DNA from: CAVEFW01 sp964579575
GTDB taxonomy: Bacteria; Actinomycetota; Coriobacteriia; Coriobacteriales; Eggerthellaceae
Direction of reading: 5' to 3'
Assembly: GCA_964579575.1 (NCBI GenBank)
Contig: CAZOGL010000007.1
Span: 1-53,057, forward strand
Length of the DNA stretch: 53,057 nt
Below, one piece after another: positions 17,826-26,056 of the stretch. Every line of letters begins with the position of its first letter. Position 1 is the stretch's first letter. The position numbers were made by a program, and so were the translations under genes. The notes beneath the pieces are model-generated. The model did no database searches. It saw only the letters and a program-made list of their open reading frames with translations, and was not told where the DNA came from.

Positions 17826-17900
17826 TGGTGCCCCCAACGGGAATCGAACCCGTCTCTCAGCCTTGAAAGGGCCGTGTCCTAACCGATAGACTATGGGGAC
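17826..17900 (-). tRNA. tRNA-Glu (anticodon UUC)
   Basis: On the minus strand a 75-nt cloverleaf. Acceptor stem GTCCCCA pairs with TGGGGGC; the anticodon loop CTTTCAA places TTC; T-arm ACGGG-TTCGATT-CCCGT. The CCA end is encoded (17826-17828). Confidence 0.97.
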
Positions 17901-17919
17901 AGCTGTAAACAGCCATGAC

Positions 17920-17948
17920 ATTATCGCAAAGCAAAGACGCATTCGCAA
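17920..17948 (-). promoter_or_regulatory. tRNA-Glu promoter
   Basis: -35 TTGCGA (17943-17948), 17-bp spacer, -10 GATAAT (17920-17925) on the minus strand, 19 bp before the mature tRNA 5' end. Confidence 0.75.
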
Positions 17949-17967
17949 GATAAAAATCGGGAGAAAC

Positions 17968-19113
17968 CTATTTGATCTTCGTCTTGTACTCAACTGGATC
18001 TCGAGGTGTGCGAGGACCGACCTTGCCCCGGCCTTCGTAATAGTGCTGCAAGACCGGACCAGCAGCGCCAAGGACGATGGTGATAGCGAACCCCAAAATG
18101 ATGACGACTACTGTCGCCACCGATCGAACAGGCCCCGTCATCGTATCGAGGAGCACGGCGACGATAGCCATGATGGCCGTGATGGCATACAGCACGAGCA
18201 CGGTAGCCCGATGGCTTAGCCCCACGCGCAACAGGCGGTGGTGGATGTGGTTCAAGTCGGGCTCGCCGATGGACTTGTGACTCAAGAGGCGCCGGACGAT
18301 GGCGGAGGCGGTGTCGATGACGGGGACGCCAGCGATGATGATTGGCACGACGAGCACCACCACCGAGGACATGCGAGCGACACCGGCCAAGGATATGATT
18401 CCGAGCATGAGACCAAGGAAGTGGGACCCGGAATCGCCCATGAAGATGCTTGCCGGGTTGAAGTTATAGCGCAAAAACCCGAGACATGACGCAAGCAGGC
18501 AAACACACACGCAGGCAAGGGTGACCGTGCCACGCTCCAACACCAAGAACATGAGGGCAATCGAGCAGATTGCGACGATGCCGGCGGCTAGCCCGTCGAG
18601 ACCGTCGATCAGGTTGATGATGTTGACGAAGATGACGAGGTAGAGCACGGTCAGGGGGATATCGAGGATGCCGAGGTCGATGAACCCGCACCCGAACAGA
18701 TACACCGACCCGATAGACACGCCCGAGAACGCGACGACGGTCGCCGCCACGATTTGGAACAGAAACTTCACACCGGCATGGATTTGGTTGATATCGTCCA
18801 CAAGACCCAAGATGAACATGCAGGTCACACCCACAAACAGCAAAGGATAGTTCAGGGATTGGAGGTAGTAGGTGTTGTGGATGTCCCAACCCCAGTAGTT
18901 CGTTCCCACGTACAACAAGGCGAGACCGACCATGAAGCCGCAGTACAGACCGATGCCACCGCACCGGGGAACCGGCTCCTTGTTGACCCGGCGGTTGCTG
19001 GGGTAATCGACGGCGCCGAGAACGAATGCGATACGCTTGGAGACGGGAACCATCACCAAGGTGACGACAACCGTGACCACGAATACGATGATCGCTTGTA
19101 AGATCGCGCTCAT
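17968..19113 (-). CDS. Undecaprenyl-phosphate sugar-1-phosphate transferase (WecA/TagO/MraY family)
   Basis: Integral membrane enzyme that moves a sugar 1-phosphate (usually GlcNAc-1-P) from UDP-sugar to undecaprenyl phosphate, the first step of teichoic acid, O-antigen or capsule-type polymer synthesis. 381 aa with about ten hydrophobic helices. Family motifs: ILGLVDDI (Asp-Asp), NLIDGLDGLAAG, FMGDSGSHFLG and the cytoplasmic HIHHRLLRVG loop. The HIHH loop is typical of WecA/TagO rather than MraY, so polymer rather than peptidoglycan synthesis is likely. AAAGG precedes the ATG. No other polymer genes adjoin it. Confidence 0.9.
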   Translation of the reverse strand: MSAILQAIIVFVVTVVVTLVMVPVSKRIAFVLGAVDYPSNRRVNKEPVPRCGGIGLYCGFMVGLALLYVGTNYWGWDIHNTYYLQSLNYPLLFVGVTCMFILGLVDDINQIHAGVKFLFQIVAATVVAFSGVSIGSVYLFGCGFIDLGILDIPLTVLYLVIFVNIINLIDGLDGLAAGIVAICSIALMFLVLERGTVTLACVCVCLLASCLGFLRYNFNPASIFMGDSGSHFLGLMLGIISLAGVARMSSVVVLVVPIIIAGVPVIDTASAIVRRLLSHKSIGEPDLNHIHHRLLRVGLSHRATVLVLYAITAIMAIVAVLLDTMTGPVRSVATVVVIILGFAITIVLGAAGPVLQHYYEGRGKVGPRTPRDPVEYKTKIK

Positions 19114-19204
19114 GCAACCTTTTCTCTCTAAGACCCCCGGAAGCGCCCTTGAGAAGGCTCACTCCCGCTTGTTGGGACCCGCTAAACGCGAGTCCAACTA
19201 GGGA

Positions 19205-19210
19205 ATTATA
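19205..19210 (-). promoter_or_regulatory. Consensus -10 hexamer upstream of the WecA-type gene
   Basis: TATAAT on the minus strand 92 bp upstream of the start. The 16-18 bp spaced -35 position has no good match, so the promoter call is tentative. Confidence 0.4.
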
Positions 19211-19234
19211 CCCGATACTGAGATAGCGTGCATT

Positions 19235-19385
19235 TTCCCTTCGGCGTGCGCACGTGGCACGCACGTGGCGTACACGTGACACGCACATCTGCATCGTCCT
19301 CAGAAGCGCACTTGGCGCACACTCGGCGCATACGTAACGCGCACGTGGCACGCACTCATCGCATACGTGACACACACGCCAGAAG
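19235..19385. repeat. Degenerate repeat of cgcacgtggca-type units
   Basis: About ten short, diverged units (gcacgtggca, tacacgtgaca, catacgtgaca), period about 12-16 bp, fill the spacer between the DUF5662 gene and the WecA-type gene. CACGTG-like palindromic cores recur. No gene is present. Confidence 0.75.
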
Positions 19386-19402
19386 CGGGTCTAAAAGCTA
19401 GC

Positions 19403-20092
19403 CTAGAAGCGGGCGGACTCTCCGAAGGACCAGCGTGGCTCGACAATCGCCTTGCGCACCGCGACAAGGGTCCGCTCCTCCCCGTTTTCCGCGAGGTACT
19501 CAAGCATTCCTTCCAAGATCGCCATAGTGTCAGGGTGCATCTTCACGATTTTGCGGTTCTTCAGGAAATACTCCAACGGGCTTCGATCGGTGTACGCGTC
19601 TCCTTGGTATACCTTGCATGCGGCGACACGGTCGCAAAACATCTCCACGATGTAGCGGGTAGGCATGGGGGCCGCCGTGACGGGCTCCCCCGTTCGACGA
19701 TCGGGTACGGCATCAAGCCAATATTCGAAGTGGTGGCGATTGCGCCCCTTGTGGTGGAGCCACGCCTCGGTGAATCCTCGGAAATCACGCTCCGCGGCGT
19801 TGGGGCTGCGGGTACCTTGGTAGAAGCGCGCCCCAGTCATAAACTCGGTGGGAGTGTATTTCGAAAAGTCGTGGACAAGCCCTTGGCGATACAGACCCAC
19901 GCGAAAGCAAAGCTGCATGACCAGCAGTTTGTGCTTGGTTATCGTCACCATATGGCCTTTGAAGTTAGCCCAAGTGACCGGCGGCAGACCCGATTGATCC
20001 GTGCCTGCCTGATTCGCGTCCGCCTGGTTCGCGCTCGCCTGGTTCGCGTCTAACTGACCCTCGCCCATCTGATCCGTACCTGCCTGATCCAC
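19403..20092 (-). CDS. DUF5662 family protein with repeat-encoded N-terminus
   Basis: Function unknown. 229 aa. Residues 1-36 are an Ala/Asn/Asp/Gln repeat with a five-residue period (QAGTD, QADAN). The conserved DUF5662 body has HDFSKYTPTEF near residue 74, HHKGRNRHHFEYW near 113, and IVEMFCDRVAACKVYQG. The paired His and Asp residues suggest a metal-dependent, HD-like site, which is inference only. GTG start at 20092 with GGGGAG six bases upstream, so the repeat is translated. It stands alone between two repeat-filled spacers. Confidence 0.8.
   Translation of the reverse strand: MDQAGTDQMGEGQLDANQASANQADANQAGTDQSGLPPVTWANFKGHMVTITKHKLLVMQLCFRVGLYRQGLVHDFSKYTPTEFMTGARFYQGTRSPNAAERDFRGFTEAWLHHKGRNRHHFEYWLDAVPDRRTGEPVTAAPMPTRYIVEMFCDRVAACKVYQGDAYTDRSPLEYFLKNRKIVKMHPDTMAILEGMLEYLAENGEERTLVAVRKAIVEPRWSFGESARF
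19985..20092. repeat. 15-bp coding repeat at the DUF5662 5' end
   Basis: About seven diverged 15-bp units (tggttcgcgtccgcc and variants) encode the five-residue N-terminal repeat of the DUF5662 protein. Confidence 0.8.
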
Positions 20093-20140
20093 GTTTACTC
20101 CCCTCGACTTTTGCCAAACAGGGTACCACGGAGAGGATAT

Positions 20141-20294
20141 GAGCGGAGGTGGTGAAATCCCGCCGACCAGAGAGCGGATGCGGACGGGGGTGGTGAAATC
20201 CCGTCGACCAGAGAGCGGATGCGGACGGGGGTGGTGAAATCCCGTCGACCAGAGAGCGGATGCGGACGGGGGTGGTGAAATCCCGTCGATCTCC
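20141..20294. repeat. 41-bp tandem array upstream of gdhA
   Basis: Starts at 20141 (partial, diverged) and full copies begin at 20172, 20213 and 20254, period exactly 41 bp (gagcggatgcggacggggg + tggtgaaatcccgtcgaccaga). Inner copies are identical. No spacers, so not CRISPR. It lies upstream of the AT-rich gdhA promoter region. Confidence 0.95.
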
Positions 20295-20319
20295 CGTTAA
20301 CCTCTCGTCGACGTATTTT

Positions 20320-20415
20320 GTTTCTAACTGTTTAAAAAAACGAATCGGGGCGTTTTCATTTCTGTTTCAACCTATTATCAAACTCAGGTTTAATGTCTAA
20401 CCCAAACACGGGAGG
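20320..20415 (+). promoter_or_regulatory. AT-rich promoter region of gdhA
   Basis: Abrupt drop in GC between the 41-bp array and gdhA, with candidate -10 elements TATTAT and TTTAAT (about 20373 and 20390) and no strong -35. The ribosome site GGGAGG is 6 bases before the ATG. Confidence 0.4.
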
Positions 20416-20420
20416 TCCCA

Positions 20421-21776
20421 ATGAGTTATGTAGAGCGCGTCCTAGAGGACGTCAAGGCAAAGAATGCCGAGCAGCCTCTGTTTATCCAGGCTGCCACCGA
20501 GATTCTTACCACCCTTGAGCCGGTCGTCGAGGCTCACCCCGAGTATGAGAAAGCTGCTCTTCTCGAGCGCTTCGTCGAGCCCGAGCGCATCATCCAATTC
20601 CGCGTCCCTTGGATCGACGATGAGGGCAATGTCCAGGTCAACCGCGGCTATCGCGTCGAGTTCAACTCCGCCATCGGCCCCTACAAGGGCGGCCTGCGCT
20701 TCAACCCCACCGTCAACCTCGGCATGCTGAAGTTCCTCGGCTTTGAGCAGGTCCTCAAGAACTCCCTGACCACCCTCCCCATGGGCGGCGGCAAGGGCGG
20801 TTCCGACTTCGACCCCAAGGGCAAGTCCAACAACGAAATCATGCGCTTTTGCCAATCCTTCATGACCGAGCTTTCCCGCCACATCGGCCCTGACACCGAC
20901 GTCCCTGCTGGTGACCTTGGCGTAGGCGGCCGTGAGGTTGCTTACATGTTCGGCCAGTACAAGCGTCTGCGCAACGAGTTCACCGGTACGCTGACCGGCA
21001 AGGGCCTCTCTTTCGGTGGTTCCCTCGCCCGTACCGAGGCAACCGGTTACGGCCTCGTCTACATGGTCAACGAGCACCTCAAGTGCACCGGCGACTCCTT
21101 CGAGGGCAAGACTGTCGTCGTCCACGGCTCCGGCAACGTCGCCATCTACGCAGTTCAAAAGGTCGAGCAGCTCGGAGGCAAGGCGATCGCTGTCTCCGAC
21201 ACCAAGGGCTATGTCCGCGACGACGAGGGCATCGACGTTGCAGCGCTCGAGGAAATCTACAACCGCAAGCGCTCCGGCAACGACAAGGGCGTCTCCCTTG
21301 CCCTGTATCCTGAGCTCACCGGCCGCGGCACCTACACCGCCGGTGAGGGTCGTGCCGTTTGGGCAATTCCCTGCGACATCGCCCTTCCCTGCGCTCGCGA
21401 GAACACGCTGCTTCTCGAGGATGCCAAGGCTTTGGTCGCCAATGGCTGCAAGATCGTCGGCGAGGGCGCAAACATGCCCACCACGCTCGAGGCAACCGAG
21501 TACCTGCAGAAGAACGGCGTCGTGTTCTTCCCCGGCAAGGCTGCAAACGCCGGCGGCGTTGCAACGTCTGGTCTCGAGATGTCCCAAAACGCCGAGCACC
21601 TGTCTTGGACCTTCGAGGAGGTCGACGCAAAGCTCGAGGGCATCATGAAGAACATCTACCATGCATGCGACGACGCTGCCAAGCGTTATGGTCGCGAGGG
21701 TGACTTCGTTGCTGGCGCCAACATCGCTGGCTTCGAGAAGGTTGCCGACGCCATGATGGCTCAGGGTGTCGTCTAA
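20421..21776 (+). CDS. gdhA: NADP-specific glutamate dehydrogenase
   Basis: Reductive amination of 2-oxoglutarate to glutamate; links nitrogen assimilation to central carbon. 451 aa, the hexameric small type. Lys125 in PMGGGKGGSDFDPKG is the substrate-site lysine, DTDVPAGDLGVGGRE and the Rossmann GSGNVAIYAVQK (about 236) are intact. Strong ribosome site GGGAGG. Codon use is noticeably more uniform (Gly GGC, Lys AAG, Asn AAC) than in neighbours, which suggests high expression. It is the only + strand gene between 7 and 37 kb and is monocistronic, with its own terminator. Confidence 0.97.
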   Translation: MSYVERVLEDVKAKNAEQPLFIQAATEILTTLEPVVEAHPEYEKAALLERFVEPERIIQFRVPWIDDEGNVQVNRGYRVEFNSAIGPYKGGLRFNPTVNLGMLKFLGFEQVLKNSLTTLPMGGGKGGSDFDPKGKSNNEIMRFCQSFMTELSRHIGPDTDVPAGDLGVGGREVAYMFGQYKRLRNEFTGTLTGKGLSFGGSLARTEATGYGLVYMVNEHLKCTGDSFEGKTVVVHGSGNVAIYAVQKVEQLGGKAIAVSDTKGYVRDDEGIDVAALEEIYNRKRSGNDKGVSLALYPELTGRGTYTAGEGRAVWAIPCDIALPCARENTLLLEDAKALVANGCKIVGEGANMPTTLEATEYLQKNGVVFFPGKAANAGGVATSGLEMSQNAEHLSWTFEEVDAKLEGIMKNIYHACDDAAKRYGREGDFVAGANIAGFEKVADAMMAQGVV

Positions 21777-21820
21777 GAGACAAACGTCGCCTCAAAGGCA
21801 AATTCACATCGATTGCGAAA

Positions 21821-21853
21821 GGGGGTCCTGCGGTCAGCGGGACCTCCTTTTAA
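21821..21853 (+). terminator. Rho-independent terminator of gdhA
   Basis: GGGGGTCC.GC-ggtca-GC.GGACCTCC followed by TTTTAAT, 44 bp after the stop. Confidence 0.88.
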
Positions 21854-22034
21854 TATGAGTAGGAACGAACTGGGCATCTGTAAACAGGGTGCTACCTTTG
21901 GGCAGAATTTTATGTCCTGCCTATATCGTCTTTTCCCAGCGGGATCTCCCCTTTTTTTCTCTTTATGAGAGACGGCGCGAGGGACAGGAGAAGCACGAGG
22001 ATGTAAGAGGCGGGCGCAATGGCGCAAGGGGAGC

Positions 22035-22140
22035 AATGAACCCAACGTCCTAGATACGACGACACAAGAGCCGCAAGAGACCCAACGTCCTAGATGCAAC
22101 GACACAAGAGCCGCAAGAGACTTGGCGCCCTAGATGCGAC
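22035..22140. repeat. 40-bp tandem array containing the stop codon of the 22130 gene
   Basis: Unit cccaacgtcctagatrcrac + gacacaagagccgcaagaga repeats at 22041 and 22081, and a third partial copy (cttggcgccctagatgcgac) at 22121 forms the last codons and TAG of the minus-strand gene. The region 21855-22034 holds no recognised gene. Confidence 0.92.
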
Positions 22141-22933
22141 GGGCAGACATGACGTGGTTCGGAGATACGACGACGGCGTCAATGGTGCCGACAAGGGACG
22201 TCTCCACAACGAAGGTGTCGCCGTTCCAATGGCTCTCGACCTCGCCGGTCGATCCCTGGGTGACGATCATGATATCGATACCTTCCGTACTAAGGAAGAT
22301 GTTCTCATAGGGCCCGATGAGAACCACGATGTCAACGCCGGCGTTGCGAAGGTTGTCGACCCGCGCCTGGAGCTCCTTTGTCTCGATCGGTTGCTCGAGG
22401 CCAAGAACGCCGATCTTGTAGGATCCCTTGACATAAACGGTGCCCTCAGTGAAGACCCCGGGGTCTTTCGTGTAAATCGGCAAAACCGAGGCGTTCTTCT
22501 TGTTGTAAGAGGCGTAGGCCTGGCCGAGGTCGCGCTCGCTGCGATTCGCCTCCGCGACTTGTTTCATGAGGACTTGGAGCACAGAGAGGTCCTCGAACGA
22601 CTTCTCCTTCGTCAGGTCAACTCCGTATTTGTCGGCAATCGACCCGGCAAGAATGAAATTGAGATTGTCTGACCCGAGGTCGATCTCCGCGTCTTTGAAG
22701 CCAGAAAGCCCTTCATCGGAGGCCTTTTGCGAAGCGACAAGCAACGGGTCGGTCGTGCCGTCGAACATAATGACGAGGTACTCCTCCATGGAGCCGGAAG
22801 CCACGTCGATGTCCGTTGCCGTGTAGTTCCAGTTGTGGCCGAGGTAGACATACAGGACGAGCACCGCTCCGCCAAGGGCGAAGAGGAGACAAAACAGAAG
22901 GAGTGCGAGCTTGTTCCTGACTTCCTGCTTCAT
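22130..22933 (-). CDS. Exported protein of unknown function, possibly a degenerate phosphoesterase fold
   Basis: 267 aa. One N-terminal hydrophobic segment (about 9-32) acts as anchor or uncleaved signal; the remainder should be outside the cell. No family is recognised with confidence. The C-terminal part (LRNAGVDIVVLIG ... IDIMIVTQGST ... NGDTFVVETSLVGTIDAVVV) follows the order seen in secreted 5'-nucleotidase-type metallophosphatases, but the GHTH-type metal ligands are replaced by TQGST, so it would be catalytically inactive if related. A TACACT hexamer lies nine bases before the ATG. It starts 42 bp after the uvrA stop and could be co-transcribed with it. Confidence 0.5.
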   Translation of the reverse strand: MKQEVRNKLALLLFCLLFALGGAVLVLYVYLGHNWNYTATDIDVASGSMEEYLVIMFDGTTDPLLVASQKASDEGLSGFKDAEIDLGSDNLNFILAGSIADKYGVDLTKEKSFEDLSVLQVLMKQVAEANRSERDLGQAYASYNKKNASVLPIYTKDPGVFTEGTVYVKGSYKIGVLGLEQPIETKELQARVDNLRNAGVDIVVLIGPYENIFLSTEGIDIMIVTQGSTGEVESHWNGDTFVVETSLVGTIDAVVVSPNHVMSARRI

Positions 22934-22975
22934 AGTAAGCCTAGTGTACCCGACCCGCCATCATTCGAATGTGTG

Positions 22976-25870
22976 TTATTTCTGAAGCACTCTTGCGAGG
23001 AATTGGCCCGTATAGCTTTGTGCAACCTTGGCAACCTCCTCGGGCGTACCCTTCGCGATGACGGTGCCACCGCGCTCACCGCCCTCGGGACCGAGGTCGA
23101 TGATGTGGTCAGCGCTTTTGATGACGTCAAGGTTGTGCTCGATGACAAGCACGGTGTTGCCCGCTTCCACAAGACGTTGCAACACCTCCAACAGTTGGCG
23201 CACATCTTCAAAATGGAGGCCGGTCGTGGGCTCGTCAAGGACATAGAAGGTCTTCCCCTTGGAAAGGCGCTGGAGTTCGCTTGACAACTTCACGCGTTGG
23301 GCCTCGCCGCCAGACAGCGTGGTCGCAGGTTGGCCGAGGCGCAGATACCCCAAACCGACATCGTGGAGGGTGGCAAGCTTGCGCTTGATGCCAGGGATGT
23401 TTTTGAAGAACTCCAAGGCGTCGTCGACAGTCATCTCAAGGACGTCTGCGATGTTCTTGCCGCGATACCGCACTTGGAGCGTCTCGCGGTTGTAGCGGGA
23501 ACCACCGCACACCTCGCAAGGGACGTAGACGTCGGGAAGGAAGTGCATCTCGATCTTGAGCTGGCCATCGCCCTTACACGCCTCACACCGCCCGCCGCTG
23601 ACGTTGAAGCTGAAACGACCGGGACCGTAGCCGTGGGCCTTGGAGTCTTGGGTCGAGGCGAACAGCGCGCGGATATCGTCCCAAAGACCGATGTAGGTCG
23701 CGGGGTTGGAACGGGGGGTACGACCGATGGGGCTTTGGTCTATGTTGATAATCTTGTCGAAACACTCGAGACCGGTGATCTTGTCATAGGCGCCACAACG
23801 ACGATGGGCGTGGTTGAGCCTGTTTGCCAAGGCAGGGGCAAGGGTATCGGTGACAAGGCTCGACTTGCCTGAGCCGGAAACGCCGGTCACGACGGTGAGC
23901 GTCCCGATAGGAATATCGATCGAGACATCCTTCAGGTTGTTCTCCCTCGCGCCGGTCATGGTGACATACCCGCGCCCGGGATGGCGCCGGTTGGAGGGCA
24001 CCTCGATCTTGCGACGACCGGAAAGGTAATCGGCGGTCAGGGAGTTTTTCGCCTTCATGATCTTGGCGGGTGTTCCTGCCGCGACCACGTTGCCGCCCAT
24101 CTCCCCCGCTCCCGGGCCCATGTCGATGACGAAGTCGGCGCTGCGAATCGTGTCCTCATCGTGCTCGACGACGACGACCGTGTTGCCCATGTCGCGCAGA
24201 TGCTCAAGGGTCGCGATGAGGCGCTCGTTGTCGCGCTGGTGGAGACCGATGGAAGGCTCGTCGAGGATGTAAAGAACCCCCATGAGACCGGCACCGATCT
24301 GGGTTGCAAGGCGGATACGTTGCGCCTCGCCGCCTGACAACGTAGCGGTGGCGCGTTCAAGGGTCAGATAGTCAAGACCCACGTCAACGAGGAAACGCAA
24401 ACGGGCGCGAATCTCTTTGACAATCGGATTAGCAATCTGGCCAGCCGCTCCCTCAAAGACAAGCCCGTCGAAGAACGCGAGGGATTCCGCCGCGCTCATC
24501 TCGCACACCTCGTGGATAGACTTCTCCCCGACGGTAACAGCGAGGATCTCGGGCTTCAAGCGCTTGCCGCCGCAGGTTGCGCAGGGAATCGTCGCGAAGT
24601 ACGCACCGAGCTTCTCCCTTTGCCTGTCCGATTGGGCCTCAGAGTAGCGTTGGCGGACCGCGGCAAGGATGCCCGGCCACTCGATGTACCAATAGGTCTC
24701 GCGATGGTCCACTGTGACGTAGTCGACACGAATCTTCTCCTTGCCAAGGCCATGCATGAGGCCCTTTTGAGCCTTCTTGGGCATATCCTCCCACGGTGTG
24801 TCCTCGTCAGTTCCAAGGTGGCGTGCCACGGCGCGAAGGACCTGGGGGTAGTAGTTACCGCTCTTGAAAGGCGCCACAACACCCTCGTTCAAGGTCAACG
24901 AGGGATCGGGGATGACCAAAGAGGAGTCCACCTCGTCACGGCTGCCGATACCAGAACAATCGGGACAGGCGCCATAAGGCGCGTTGAAACTGAAGTCGCG
25001 GGGTTGGAGCTCATCAATGGAGTGTCCGTGCTCAGGACAAGCCAACGCCAAGCTGAACAGGTGCTCATCCTTGGCAAGGCCACCCTTGGCACCGGAAGAC
25101 ACTGTCGACTCGGTCACATCGGCATTCTTAGCACCCTTTTTGACAATCTGCACAAGGACGCGGCCGTCCGCAAGGCTGGTAGCGACCTCCACCGCCTCGG
25201 CGATGCGTCCGAGTTGGCCACTTTTAAGAGCAACGCGGTCGACGACAACGTCGATGAAGTGCTTGATCTTCTTGTCAAGCTTTATGGGCTCGCCTTCGAG
25301 ACGCACGATCTTGCCATCGATGCGGACACGGCTGAAACCGTCCTTCATCAAATCCTCGAAGAGCTTCGTGAACTCGCCTTTGCGACCCGATATCACGGGA
25401 GCCATGATGATTGCGCGCGTGGAGCCGTCCTCCTCGCCGAGGGCCAGAACCGCATCCGCTACCTGGTCTGTCGTCTGGTGAGAGATCGGACGGCCACATT
25501 CGGGACAATGGGGCGTACCAACGCGGGCAAACAGCAAACGCAGGTAGTCATAAATCTCGGTGGTCGTGCCAACCGTGGAACGGGGATTGCGACTCGTGGT
25601 CTTTTGGTCGATGGAGACTGCCGGGGAAAGTCCGTCGATGCTGTCGAGGTCTGGTTTGCTCATCTGTCCGAGGAACATGCGCGCATAGCTGGAGAGGCTC
25701 TCCACGTAACGGCGCTGACCCTCGGCATACATGGTATCGAACGCCAAACTCGACTTGCCCGAGCCGGAAAGGCCGGTGATGACGACGAGCTTGTCGCGGG
25801 GAATCGTCACGTCAACGTTCTTGAGGTTATGCTCGCGAGCACCTCGGATGACGATCTCTTTTTGCCCCAT
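22976..25870 (-). CDS. uvrA: Excinuclease ABC subunit A
   Basis: DNA damage sensor of nucleotide excision repair, an ABC-type ATPase dimer that loads UvrB. 964 aa from the ATG at 25870, which has GAGGGG nine bases upstream. First Walker A GLSGSGKSS at 33-41; DNA-binding signature SRNPRSTVGTTTEIYDYLRLLFA; zinc-ribbon cysteines (CPECG, CPEHG, CPDCSG; CEACKGDG, CEVCGGSRY); ABC signatures TLSGGEAQRIRLA and TLSGGEAQRVKLS. Length and order are normal. Its upstream element resembles one upstream of the malic enzyme gene. Confidence 0.98.
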   Translation of the reverse strand: MGQKEIVIRGAREHNLKNVDVTIPRDKLVVITGLSGSGKSSLAFDTMYAEGQRRYVESLSSYARMFLGQMSKPDLDSIDGLSPAVSIDQKTTSRNPRSTVGTTTEIYDYLRLLFARVGTPHCPECGRPISHQTTDQVADAVLALGEEDGSTRAIIMAPVISGRKGEFTKLFEDLMKDGFSRVRIDGKIVRLEGEPIKLDKKIKHFIDVVVDRVALKSGQLGRIAEAVEVATSLADGRVLVQIVKKGAKNADVTESTVSSGAKGGLAKDEHLFSLALACPEHGHSIDELQPRDFSFNAPYGACPDCSGIGSRDEVDSSLVIPDPSLTLNEGVVAPFKSGNYYPQVLRAVARHLGTDEDTPWEDMPKKAQKGLMHGLGKEKIRVDYVTVDHRETYWYIEWPGILAAVRQRYSEAQSDRQREKLGAYFATIPCATCGGKRLKPEILAVTVGEKSIHEVCEMSAAESLAFFDGLVFEGAAGQIANPIVKEIRARLRFLVDVGLDYLTLERATATLSGGEAQRIRLATQIGAGLMGVLYILDEPSIGLHQRDNERLIATLEHLRDMGNTVVVVEHDEDTIRSADFVIDMGPGAGEMGGNVVAAGTPAKIMKAKNSLTADYLSGRRKIEVPSNRRHPGRGYVTMTGARENNLKDVSIDIPIGTLTVVTGVSGSGKSSLVTDTLAPALANRLNHAHRRCGAYDKITGLECFDKIINIDQSPIGRTPRSNPATYIGLWDDIRALFASTQDSKAHGYGPGRFSFNVSGGRCEACKGDGQLKIEMHFLPDVYVPCEVCGGSRYNRETLQVRYRGKNIADVLEMTVDDALEFFKNIPGIKRKLATLHDVGLGYLRLGQPATTLSGGEAQRVKLSSELQRLSKGKTFYVLDEPTTGLHFEDVRQLLEVLQRLVEAGNTVLVIEHNLDVIKSADHIIDLGPEGGERGGTVIAKGTPEEVAKVAQSYTGQFLARVLQK

Positions 25871-25894
25871 GTTCAAAATCCCCTCTGTCCGCAA

Positions 25895-25925
25895 AAGGTG
25901 TTTGTGTACAACCGTATCAGTGTAG
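25895..25925 (-). promoter_or_regulatory. Upstream element of uvrA shared with the malic enzyme gene
   Basis: Plus-strand tgtttgt-gt-acaaccgta...tgta at 25900-25924 matches tgtttgt-ataaccgta...tgta at 52986-53010. The rest of the two upstream regions is unrelated. A promoter or an operator are both possible. Confidence 0.35.
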
Positions 25926-25962
25926 CGGAGTTACAACGGAATTGCGAACCGACGGGCGGACG

Positions 25963-26055
25963 GGCAAGTCCTTCACGACAAGATTGTGCCTATGTCAACG
26001 ACGAGGGGCTCTATGCCTGTGACAACCGATGGATTGGCAAGTCCTTCGCGACAAG
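25963..26055. repeat. 73-bp-period duplication downstream of xerC
   Basis: ggcaagtccttcrcgacaag occurs at 25963-25982 and 26036-26055, the second ending one base before the xerC stop. The interval also contains related sub-repeats (gtgcctatgtcaacgacga / atgcctgtgacaaccgatg). Confidence 0.8.
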
Positions 26056-26056
26056 C

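Noticed and set aside
20141..20294. Possible CRISPR array (41-bp repeats)
   Set aside because: Copies are head to tail with no spacers and no cas genes are in the window.
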